Positions 1-6,420 of a stretch of DNA of 9,300 nt are shown here, piece by piece. Position numbers and translations under genes: made by a program. Under the pieces are notes generated by a model, which saw only the letters and a program-made list of their open reading frames with translations, had not been told where the DNA came from and did not search any database. The first letter of the stretch is position 1. Each line of letters begins with the position of its first letter. The stretch comes from an uncultured Bacilli bacterium (GTDB lineage Bacteria > Bacillota_I > Bacilli_A > RF39 > UBA660). The stretch lies in the NCBI GenBank assembly GCA_905236935.1, contig CAJOQL010000109.1, positions 1-9,300 of the forward strand, given 5' to 3'.

Positions 1-638
1 ATAGATTTTATATAATCATTTAAATCAAAATCATCTAATTTTTTAATAAAACTATTAACATCGTTATCATTAGTATTTTTATTTACATTATTTGTTAGCC
101 AATAGTATAATTTATTAGTAACAACTGCTATATCTTTATAGTCTTTATCATCACATTTTATAAGTTCTTTTATTAATTCACTACTAGTATCTAAATAATT
201 ATTTATGATAAATTTGCATACACCATTAGCAAAATCAGCTATACTAAGTGGTTTTCTAATACCATTCTTAATTTTAGATACAAATGAAGAATCAAAACCA
301 AGAAATTTAGATAAATCAGATAAATTAATTTTAAAAGTATCAATTAATAAATTAAAATTAGTATTAAATAATTCAAAGTCTATATTTTCTATTTTTAAAA
401 ATTCTCCTAAATCTTTTTCTAAGTTTTCTTTTGTAATATTATCAATTTGTTTTTCATTACTTAATAAAACAATACCATTAACTAAATCCGTAAATTGTTT
501 ACTATTATATTTTGGAATTCTATTTCCTTTTCGATATCCACTTATAATAGGTGGCGCAATACCAGTTATATCTGATAATTGTTTATTAGTACATCCTATA
601 AGCTCAATATATTCATTTAATTTGTCATTAAAGTTCAT
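1..638 (-). CDS. Double helix-turn-helix (XRE-like) regulator, 3' end beyond the left edge
   Basis: An open frame on the minus strand runs from ATG at 638-636 to the left edge without a stop, giving 212 codons. It starts MNFNDKLNEYIELIGCTNKQ. The start has a good ribosome binding site, AAAGGTGAT, 5 bases upstream. Two helix-turn-helix modules are visible. The first is at about residues 6-45 (NKQLSDITG, then APPIISGYRKGNRIP). The second is at about residues 97-131 (INLSDLSKFLGF, then SSFVSKIKNGIRKP). Both resemble Cro/C1 (XRE) DNA-binding folds. The rest is Asn/Lys/Asp-rich and helical with no recognised domain. The gene is divergent from the surface-protein operon at 782 and may control it or itself; that is inference. 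Bacillota encode long proteins with this arrangement whose function I do not know. The open frame on the opposite strand (205-642) is a shadow. Confidence 0.85.
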   Translation of the reverse strand, partial: MNFNDKLNEYIELIGCTNKQLSDITGIAPPIISGYRKGNRIPKYNSKQFTDLVNGIVLLSNEKQIDNITKENLEKDLGEFLKIENIDFELFNTNFNLLIDTFKINLSDLSKFLGFDSSFVSKIKNGIRKPLSIADFANGVCKFIINNYLDTSSELIKELIKCDDKDYKDIAVVTNKLYYWLTNNVNKNTNDNDVNSFIKKLDDFDLNDYIKS

Positions 639-665
639 ATGATCACCTTTACGTTTCTTTTCATA

Positions 666-694
666 AGCATAGCGGTAGATTACACAAAAGTCAA
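666..694 (-). promoter_or_regulatory. Sigma-A-type promoter of the double-HTH gene
   Basis: On the minus strand, a -35 box TTGACT (694-689) and a -10 box TATGCT (671-666) are separated by exactly 17 bases. They lie about 28 bases upstream of the start codon. This is one of the clearest promoters in the window. The palindrome GTCAATGAC (690-698, 4-base arms) overlaps the -35 box and could be an operator for the HTH protein itself; that role is inferred. Confidence 0.7.
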
Positions 695-723
695 TGACAA
701 TTAAGTAATTTATAATGTAAATA

Positions 724-752
724 TTAAAAAAAGATTAAAAACATGATAAACT
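724..752 (+). promoter_or_regulatory. Possible promoter of the surface-protein operon
   Basis: A candidate is TTAAAA (724-729), 17 bases, then an extended -10 TGA-TAAACT (744-752). It lies just upstream of the AGGAGG ribosome binding site at 769-774. The -35 box is weak, and TATATT at 753-758 and TATAAT at 711-716 are alternatives, so the exact promoter is uncertain. Confidence 0.3.
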
Positions 753-781
753 TATATTAAGTATTATAAGGAGGAATATTT

Positions 782-2479
782 GTGAAAAAATTGAAAAGAG
801 AAATTAAAAAAATGCCAAAAAAAATTATGGCTCTGACAATAATTTTTGCTATGTTAATTAGTTATTTTGTGCCAATAACTAAAGTATTTGCCAATAGTGA
901 TTATACTCTTACTTTTTCTATAAGTGGCAATCATACAATGGAAAATGAAAATGGACATCTAAAAATAGATGGACAATATGTTGAATTAAGAAATTCAAAT
1001 GATGAAAGTGTAGGAATAGTTTCATGTAATGATAATATTTGTACTATAAGTGTAAGTGATGGACCAGCAGCAAAATTAAATTACAATAGTGCCAATAAGT
1101 TTACTTTATTTATGCAAGGGCATGAAGTAGATATGAATTTTGCATTTAGTGCCAATGAAAATATAGCTGTTCAAGATTATGTTGAGCATCAAGGAGGAAA
1201 TGAACCACACTTTGATGGACATGCTTATGTATTATGGTCTTGTGGAGAAGGTACATGTTATCATGAATTCTTTGATATACCAGATTTTAATGATGGTAGA
1301 AGTACATTCTATAAAGATATTGATATAAAGGCAGATAACAATAACAATATCCATTTTGATGTACACGCTAAGTATAAAGCATGGGTTTTACCAGACAGGT
1401 TTAATTACTGGTCTCTTATATACAAAGAACAAAATAATATTGAAGAAATTAATTGGGCAAATGTTAACCCAGAAAGTATCATAGCAGAATTTCCACCAAA
1501 TATGAGTGAGTGGGAAAAAGCTGCAATTGATGCCGGTCAATGCGTTAGACCTCAAGAAGGAGATCCAGGAGATTTATGGAATACATTTCAGTGGTGTGTC
1601 GATGACTATTATGTACAAGCAGGAAATCTTCCATTTATAAGATTACAACCAGTTGGAGAAACACAAGATAATAACACGTATGTTTCATATGGAGATAGAA
1701 ACTTTAAAGTAGTAATTTATAATAATGAATTTAAAGGAATCACAATGGGTGATTTATCAGAGTTATCTTATTATCCAGAATATTATACAAATCCATTTGT
1801 TAGACAAGATCAATTTGATATCTCTGGAACTACAAAAACTAGACCTACGACTCTTAACTCAATATTACTTGAAAGTACAGTAATTATTAGAGCACTTAAT
1901 TATAATTCTTTTGCAATATCTTCAATAGAAGCATTAGATGTACCTCTAGATTCAGTAACTATTACGAAAGAAAATAATGGAGATTTTAAATTAGTATTCT
2001 CATCTAACTTCTATGATAATGTTGTATTTAAAGTAACTGATACTAAAGGTGAATCATCTTACTTACAAGTTAAAAGATTTACAATAGATGGATGGGTAGC
2101 TAATAATGATAATGGTTCTACCTTAATTGCAGATTTCTATTTTGATAGAGAAAAATCATATTCTGATTTTGATTTAACTGCAAAAATAATATTAAATGAT
2201 GGCACAATTAAAACGCTAGTTTTAACTGCCAAAGATGGAATTGATGATGGATTAGGAAATATAACAGATGGTTATGAAGTAGATGAACAATTAAGAGGTG
2301 GTAAAGGCCTAAAAAAATCAACATTTGTTAGTAAATTAGATGGAATCCAAGAAAAAGATATAGATAAAATATATTTAAACGCTGAGTATAAAGGAAGTAC
2401 TGATTCAAATTATGCTGGAGCATATGTTGGTTCTGGTGAAGGAACACTTGCTAACCTTTATAAGGAGGATGGTGAATAG
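782..2479 (+). CDS. Secreted surface protein with three close cysteine pairs, unknown function
   Basis: This 565-residue protein is probably exported. Residues 1-15 are a long positively charged n-region, followed by a hydrophobic core (about 16-33) and a likely signal peptidase I site after VFA (residue 37). The start is GTG, supported by AGGAGG 7 bases upstream; an in-frame ATG at 812 has no such site. The mature part looks beta-rich with many aromatic and Asn/Asp residues. Its only cysteines form three close pairs: 82/87, 154/159 and 254/272, suggesting three local disulfides. There is no C-terminal membrane segment or sorting signal, so it may be released or held by a partner. The natural candidate is the next gene's product, which starts 2 bases after this gene's stop. 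The codon use has more G+C than the genes at 3752-5638. I do not recognise the family. Export is well supported; function is unknown. Confidence 0.85.
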   Translation: MKKLKREIKKMPKKIMALTIIFAMLISYFVPITKVFANSDYTLTFSISGNHTMENENGHLKIDGQYVELRNSNDESVGIVSCNDNICTISVSDGPAAKLNYNSANKFTLFMQGHEVDMNFAFSANENIAVQDYVEHQGGNEPHFDGHAYVLWSCGEGTCYHEFFDIPDFNDGRSTFYKDIDIKADNNNNIHFDVHAKYKAWVLPDRFNYWSLIYKEQNNIEEINWANVNPESIIAEFPPNMSEWEKAAIDAGQCVRPQEGDPGDLWNTFQWCVDDYYVQAGNLPFIRLQPVGETQDNNTYVSYGDRNFKVVIYNNEFKGITMGDLSELSYYPEYYTNPFVRQDQFDISGTTKTRPTTLNSILLESTVIIRALNYNSFAISSIEALDVPLDSVTITKENNGDFKLVFSSNFYDNVVFKVTDTKGESSYLQVKRFTIDGWVANNDNGSTLIADFYFDREKSYSDFDLTAKIILNDGTIKTLVLTAKDGIDDGLGNITDGYEVDEQLRGGKGLKKSTFVSKLDGIQEKDIDKIYLNAEYKGSTDSNYAGAYVGSGEGTLANLYKEDGE

Positions 2480-2480
2480 T

Positions 2481-3683
2481 ATGAAGAAATCAATATTATT
2501 TATATTAACTATACTATTAACTCTTCCATTTAGTGTACTTGCTATTAGTTACCCTAAAGTATTAACATTAACTGCAGATACAGATGGCAATAAAATTAAT
2601 TATAGTGGAACAATAGAGGATGGTTCACATGCTGTAATGTGTAAATTATATAATTCACAAGATGAAGAAATTGATAAATTATCAGCGGCAGTAAATAATT
2701 CTAAATTTGAAGGAATGTTTACAACAACAACTACAGGAAATTACAAAGTAGCTTGTGCTAATTATGAAGGTGGAGAAATTAAGAGAGCAAGTGTTTCTAT
2801 AGAAGAAGAAGGAGCAACATATACTATAACTTTTAATTCTAATGGTGGAAGTGAAATTGAATCTATTCAAGTATTAGAAGGAAAAAAAGTAACTAAACCA
2901 ACACCTGATCCAACAAATGGTAATAAAGTATTTGGCGGATGGTTTGAAGACGATACATATACAAGAGAATTTGATTTTAATACACCAATATCAGACAATA
3001 TTACATTATTTGCATTATGGACTGATTCTGAAAATTCTGAATTAGGTGAAGATCCAGAAAGAAATACTTCTTATAGCGTAGAAGATGATAATGAAAATCT
3101 AATTTCATTTAAAGAAGAAGCTGGACATACATATCACTTTGAAATGATAAATTATCTATCATTTACAAAAGAAGAAGTTATGGCAGCCGCTAATATTAAT
3201 TCTGAACAATATGATCAAATATTTGGTGGTGTAAAAGCACAAGCAGAGAAAAAAGGTACTTTCTTATTTTTCTTCGACATAAATGTTTATGAATTAGTAA
3301 ATCCAGATCCAAACGATCCAGAAGATGATGGTAGAAGAAATATTCATGAAGGACCATTTACAATTAAGATTAAAATAAATACTGATGAATTAACAAAATA
3401 TAATGACTTTAAAATGTATTATGTAGATGAGAACTTTAATTTGGATAATGAACCATTGAATTTCCAAGTTTCAGCAGATGGTAAATACTTAGTAGGTACG
3501 CTAAATCATTTAAGCCCTTATGTATTAGTTGGCAATGTTGTATCTAATTCAGGAGGCACTACTACTGGTAATCCACAAACTAGTGATAATATACATGTTT
3601 GGATTGGAATGTTAGTTATATCTATTTTAGGTTTATCAGTTGGAACAGTTTCTGCAACAAGATTAAAAAAATCTACAAATTAG
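2481..3683 (+). CDS. Cell-wall-anchored surface protein with InlB B-repeat and NPQTS sorting signal
   Basis: The start is ATG at 2481, one base after the upstream stop, with AAGGAGG at 2462-2468 and GGTGA nearer the start. The frame is open further upstream, but only this start gives a signal peptide (MKKSILFILTILLTLPFSVLA), so the 400-residue version is chosen. Order of parts: signal peptide 1-21; beta-type domain about 24-108 with cysteines 54 and 92; a Listeria-Bacteroides (InlB B / Flg_new) repeat about 113-181 (ITFNSNGGSEIESIQV ... FGGWFEDD ... ITLFALWT); an acidic linker; a second beta domain about 198-350; a short Gly/Thr/Ser stretch; then NPQTS (364-368), a hydrophobic segment (about 371-393) and the basic tail RLKKSTN. 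That end is a typical sortase substrate layout, though the motif differs from LPXTG. InlB-type repeats commonly occur in surface or adhesive proteins. It is co-transcribed with the secreted protein before it. No sortase gene lies in the window. Confidence 0.88.
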   Translation: MKKSILFILTILLTLPFSVLAISYPKVLTLTADTDGNKINYSGTIEDGSHAVMCKLYNSQDEEIDKLSAAVNNSKFEGMFTTTTTGNYKVACANYEGGEIKRASVSIEEEGATYTITFNSNGGSEIESIQVLEGKKVTKPTPDPTNGNKVFGGWFEDDTYTREFDFNTPISDNITLFALWTDSENSELGEDPERNTSYSVEDDNENLISFKEEAGHTYHFEMINYLSFTKEEVMAAANINSEQYDQIFGGVKAQAEKKGTFLFFFDINVYELVNPDPNDPEDDGRRNIHEGPFTIKIKINTDELTKYNDFKMYYVDENFNLDNEPLNFQVSADGKYLVGTLNHLSPYVLVGNVVSNSGGTTTGNPQTSDNIHVWIGMLVISILGLSVGTVSATRLKKSTN

Positions 3684-3698
3684 ATTAATTCGTTAATT

Positions 3699-3729
3699 AA
3701 AGGCGATAATATCTTTTATTATCGCCTTT
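3699..3729 (+). terminator. Hairpin terminator after the surface-protein operon
   Basis: A perfect 13-base-pair stem, AAAGGCGATAATA (3699-3711) with TATTATCGCCTTT (3717-3729), encloses the 5-base loop TCTTT. It begins 15 bases after the stop codon. The run of T after the stem is short and mixed with A, so the hairpin is certain but termination efficiency is not. It separates the surface operon from the next gene. Confidence 0.75.
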
Positions 3730-3751
3730 ATAAATAATTAGGAGGCTATTT

Positions 3752-4102
3752 ATGAAAAAGAAAAAAAGATTGAAAAAAGAAGTAGCAATTGGATTAATAA
3801 TTGTATCCACCACAACTTTATTAATATCATCTATAATGATAATTAAAAATACTAAAAACTTTTTTATTGGGAAATGGATAAGTGAAGGTGGAATAATTTA
3901 CGAGTTTAAAAGAAATAATAGTGGCATTATGAAAACACCTCTATCTGAATATAAGTTTACTTATAAAGTAAGTGATAAAATAATATCAATTAATTTTGAA
4001 GATGAAAAAAATATCGATACTAATTATGAATACTCTTTTGAAAATAATAAATGTATTATGAAAAGTGATAGGGGATTATTCACTTTTACTAATATCTCAT
4101 AG
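3752..4102 (+). CDS. Small membrane-anchored lipocalin-like (DUF5640-like) protein
   Basis: This 116-residue protein has AGGAGG 6 bases before its ATG. A strongly basic start (MKKKKRLKKE) is followed by one membrane segment at about residues 11-31, so the remainder is probably outside the membrane. The outer part (about 37-114) starts with GKW and reads as alternating beta strands: IYEFKRNNSGIM, YKFTYKVSDKIISINFED, NYEYSFENNKCIM. This is the pattern of small lipocalin-like domains such as DUF5640, which occur on the surface of many Bacillota. No enzymatic residues are evident and its role is unknown. It follows the terminator at 3699-3729 closely and I see no convincing promoter of its own, so it may depend on read-through. 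Family assignment is by pattern only. Confidence 0.75.
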   Translation: MKKKKRLKKEVAIGLIIVSTTTLLISSIMIIKNTKNFFIGKWISEGGIIYEFKRNNSGIMKTPLSEYKFTYKVSDKIISINFEDEKNIDTNYEYSFENNKCIMKSDRGLFTFTNIS

Positions 4103-4230
4103 AAAATATTTGCTAACATACAAGATTATTACTAAGCGCAATTTTAAAGTGCAAAAAATAATAGATTAATTATAGTTGGAGATAGCTATGAGCAAAGAAA
4201 ATTTGCTATAATAAATTATAAGAGGTTTTT
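4103..4230 (+). promoter_or_regulatory. Intergenic region with an extended -10 promoter for the methyltransferase-like gene
   Basis: The only clear signal is an extended -10 element TGC-TATAAT at 4204-4212, placing the transcript start about 10-12 bases before the ATG at 4231. The ribosome binding site is AGAGG at 4221-4225. No good -35 box is seen, as is common with TGn extended -10 promoters. A short inverted repeat AGCAAA/TTTGCT (4191-4196 and 4202-4207) touches the -10 box. No terminator for the preceding gene is evident. Confidence 0.5.
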
Positions 4231-4902
4231 ATGAATGTAAAATTATTTATTGAAGCTATAATAAAATATTTATTAGGAATTATTTTAGTAGGTTTATTAA
4301 TATTTATTCCTGCAGGTTCTTTAAAGTACTATAATGGTTTGCTATTTATGGGATTATTATTTATTCCAATGTTTTTTGCTGGTATTATTATGATGATTAA
4401 AAACCCTAATTTATTAAAAAGTAGACTTAATGCTAAAGAAAATGAAAAAGAACAAAAAAATGTAGTTATTTTAAGCAGTTTAATGTTTACCATAGGTTTT
4501 ATTATATCAGGTTTAAATTTTCGCTTTAATTGGTATCATATACCAAATATAGTTATTATTATTTCTTCACTTATATTTATAATTTCATATATTATGTATG
4601 CTGAAGTATTAAAAGAAAATACTTTCTTATCTAGAACTATTGAAGTAAAAAATAATCAAAAAGTTATAGATAATGGTTTATATGGAATAGTAAGACATCC
4701 TATGTATTTAATAACAATCTTTTTATTCCTATCTATTCCTTTAATTTTAGATTCAATTATATCTTTTTTAATATTTTTAATTTATCCATTTATAATTATA
4801 AAAAGAATCAATAATGAAGAAAAAGTATTAGAAGAAAATTTAGTAGGATATAAAGAATACAAAAATAAAGTTAAATATAAATTAATACCACATATTTGGT
4901 AA
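4231..4902 (+). CDS. Isoprenylcysteine carboxyl methyltransferase-family membrane protein
   Basis: This 223-residue integral membrane protein has about five hydrophobic segments, at roughly residues 10-27, 35-56, 78-95, 104-123 and 158-190. The C-terminal part carries the signature of the ICMT/phospholipid methyltransferase superfamily: NGLYGIVRHPMYL (148-160) and the acidic helix NNEEKVLEENLVGYKEYKNK (194-213), ending in KLIP. In characterised relatives the RHP and paired-Glu regions bind S-adenosylmethionine and form the catalytic site near the membrane face. Bacteria lack prenylated CAAX proteins of the eukaryotic type, so the substrate here is unknown; lipids or small hydrophobic molecules are plausible. 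The length is ordinary for bacterial members. It has its own likely promoter and is followed 43 bases later by the membrane-tethered regulator. Family confidence is high; specific function is not assigned. Confidence 0.88.
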   Translation: MNVKLFIEAIIKYLLGIILVGLLIFIPAGSLKYYNGLLFMGLLFIPMFFAGIIMMIKNPNLLKSRLNAKENEKEQKNVVILSSLMFTIGFIISGLNFRFNWYHIPNIVIIISSLIFIISYIMYAEVLKENTFLSRTIEVKNNQKVIDNGLYGIVRHPMYLITIFLFLSIPLILDSIISFLIFLIYPFIIIKRINNEEKVLEENLVGYKEYKNKVKYKLIPHIW

Positions 4903-4906
4903 TAAA

Positions 4907-4915
4907 TGATATAAT
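4907..4915 (+). promoter_or_regulatory. Extended -10 promoter of the membrane-tethered regulator
   Basis: TGA-TATAAT at 4907-4915 is a perfect extended -10 element. It lies 30 bases before the TTG start at 4946, directly after the stop of the methyltransferase-like gene. No matching -35 box is evident. It suggests that the regulator has its own promoter in addition to any read-through. Confidence 0.55.
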
Positions 4916-4945
4916 AGATTTGTTTATTAAAAAGTGGTGATTTAA

Positions 4946-5638
4946 TTGAATCCTGAAAAAGTAGGTAAATTTATTAAAAAAATTAGAAAAGATAATAACT
5001 TAACTCAAAAAGACTTAGCAGATAAATATGGAGTTACTTATCAAGCTGTAAGTAAATGGGAAAACGGCATAAACTTGCCAGAAATTACTCTTTTAAGACA
5101 AATTAGTAAAGATTTTAATGTTAGTATTGAAGATATTTTAGATGGTGAAGTAAGTAAAAAAAAGAAAAATATAACTATTTATATAGTAGTTTTACTATCT
5201 ATATTAGCTATTATAGTTTTAATATTTGCATTTAAGAATAATAATAAAAATAACTTTGATTTTAAAACTATTTCAGCTTCTTGTGAAGAATTTAAAGTAA
5301 CTGGTAGTATTGCTTATAATAAAGATAAGTCTTCAATTTATATATCAGATATTAACTATTGTGGAAAAGATGATGATACTTTATATAAAGAAGTAGAATG
5401 TAATTTATATGAGAAAAACGATAATACAAATATGAAGATAAGTAGTTGTAAGAGCATGAATAATATAAAATTAGATGAATATTTAAAAGATATAGAATTA
5501 AATATTGATAATTATTCTAGAATGTGCAAAAAATATACTAATGATAGTTTGTACTTAGAAGTTAATGCTATAGATAAAAATAATAAAATAACCACTTATA
5601 AAATACCTCTTAATATAAATGATAATTGTGCAAAATAG
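4946..5638 (+). CDS. Membrane-tethered XRE-family regulator with six-cysteine outer domain
   Basis: The 230-residue protein starts at TTG, chosen because GGTGA lies 5 bases upstream and the encoded start (MNPEKVGKFIKKIRKDNNLT) fits the XRE fold. Residues 5-66 are a classic Cro/C1 HTH (LTQKDLADKYGVTYQAVSKW, then GINLPEITLLRQISKDF). A lysine run (71-74) precedes a single membrane segment at about 75-96. The remaining 130 residues should lie outside the cell and contain all six cysteines (113, 139, 152, 168, 194, 228), enough for three disulfides. XRE proteins with a membrane segment and outer domain are known in Bacillota and are thought to link envelope signals to transcription; the signal here is unknown. 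An A8 run (5156-5163) encodes the lysines between the HTH and membrane parts. Its targets are not known; neighbouring exported proteins are candidates by proximity only. Confidence 0.88.
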   Translation: MNPEKVGKFIKKIRKDNNLTQKDLADKYGVTYQAVSKWENGINLPEITLLRQISKDFNVSIEDILDGEVSKKKKNITIYIVVLLSILAIIVLIFAFKNNNKNNFDFKTISASCEEFKVTGSIAYNKDKSSIYISDINYCGKDDDTLYKEVECNLYEKNDNTNMKISSCKSMNNIKLDEYLKDIELNIDNYSRMCKKYTNDSLYLEVNAIDKNNKITTYKIPLNINDNCAK

Positions 5639-5644
5639 AGCTCA

Positions 5645-5694
5645 ACCTAAACTAGAGTTATTTCAACTACTAAGTTATAGGTCTTTTTTCTTTT
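5645..5694 (+). terminator. Terminator after the membrane-tethered regulator
   Basis: The stem pairs ACCTA (5645-5649) with TAGGT (5678-5682), and AACT (5650-5653) with AGTT (5673-5676), with a one-base bulge between them. It is followed directly by a T-rich tract, CTTTTTTCTTTT (5683-5694). The stem is imperfect but position and T tract support an intrinsic terminator. Confidence 0.65.
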
Positions 5695-5724
5695 AAATGT
5701 TAAACTGATAAAGAAAGGAGATTT

Positions 5725-6420
5725 ATGAAAAGTATAAAATATTTAATAGCAGTTTTTATTGGCTTAGTAGTTGGAGGAGGATCTATCTATTTTGCAATAC
5801 CTAAAGAAAAGGGCTTAGCACCACTTCCAAAACAAGAAAAATCTGAAGGCTTAAGAGGCGTATATGACATTGATAAGAATATTAATGAAAAAACTATTGA
5901 TGAGTATTTAGGTAGAAGTGATGTAGCATATCGTGATGTTAGAATGCTTGAAGATACTGCAACTTGGGAAAATAAAGGTGGAGAAAGAGACTTAACAGGT
6001 TTCGTTGAAGGATTCGAAGTAGTTCCATATGCTTATTTAACTGAATTTCCAGAAGAATATGTTGAGCAAAAGAAAAGCGAAAATGTTAGCGGTCTATACA
6101 AAGGCAAAACTTTATTTAAATTAGATGATAAAGGTAATTATGTTGCTAATTATAAAGAATCTATGGCAATACTAGAATATCTATTTCCTAAAGATAAAAC
6201 AATATTTTTAATGTGTGGAGCTGGTGGATATGCTAATTTTACTAAACAAATGTTAGTTGCTCTTGGTTGGGATAAATCTAAAATATATAATGTAGGTGGC
6301 TATTGGAACTATAATGGTAATAGAAGTATCTCTACTAAAGTAGAAGGTTCTAAAAAATGCGATTTTTCTAAAGTAGCTTATCATAATATTGATTTTTCTA
6401 GACTTACTGAGGTTAAATAA
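5725..6420 (+). CDS. Membrane-anchored rhodanese-like protein
   Basis: This 231-residue protein has AAAGGAG 4 bases before its ATG. Residues 5-25 form one uncleaved-looking membrane segment, so the rest is probably outside the membrane. The rhodanese fold is recognised from DVRMLEDT (71-78) and GFVEGFEVVPY (92-102), which match the start of the domain. FLMCGAGGYA (161-170) is the active-site loop with Cys164, and LGWDKSKIYNVGGYWNYNG (180-198) is the typical end. Rhodaneses carry sulfur as a cysteine persulfide. This loop, CGAGGY, lacks the arginine of the usual CRxGxR loop, so the donor or acceptor may differ or the role may be redox rather than sulfur transfer. The gene overlaps the next one, a thioredoxin-like lipoprotein, by one base (TAATG), strongly suggesting linked function. 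A second cysteine, Cys212, lies near the C-terminus. The domain call is confident; the substrate is unknown. Confidence 0.88.
   Translation: MKSIKYLIAVFIGLVVGGGSIYFAIPKEKGLAPLPKQEKSEGLRGVYDIDKNINEKTIDEYLGRSDVAYRDVRMLEDTATWENKGGERDLTGFVEGFEVVPYAYLTEFPEEYVEQKKSENVSGLYKGKTLFKLDDKGNYVANYKESMAILEYLFPKDKTIFLMCGAGGYANFTKQMLVALGWDKSKIYNVGGYWNYNGNRSISTKVEGSKKCDFSKVAYHNIDFSRLTEVK

Noticed and set aside
205..642. Plus-strand open frame of 145 codons
   Set aside because: It is antisense to the double-HTH gene, which has a good promoter and ribosome binding site and a recognisable protein. The plus-strand frame has neither.
2412..2480. Upstream extension of the anchored surface protein, or a frameshift fusion with the gene before it
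   Set aside because: The frame is open, but the ATG at 2481 begins a clear signal peptide, and joining the genes would bury it. Two separate secreted proteins explain the data better.
2682..2870. Minus-strand open frame of 62 codons
   Set aside because: Antisense to the surface-protein gene; low-complexity Ser/Phe/Cys-rich translation and no ribosome binding site.
4130..4160. GCGC/GTGC hairpin followed by A-rich sequence as a terminator after the small lipocalin-like gene
   Set aside because: Only four pairs with a wobble, and no T tract on the coding strand.
4188..4211. Seven-codon open frame MSKENLL as a possible leader peptide
   Set aside because: It has a weak GGAG upstream, but its end overlaps the likely -10 box of the downstream promoter. 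Nothing suggests attenuation.
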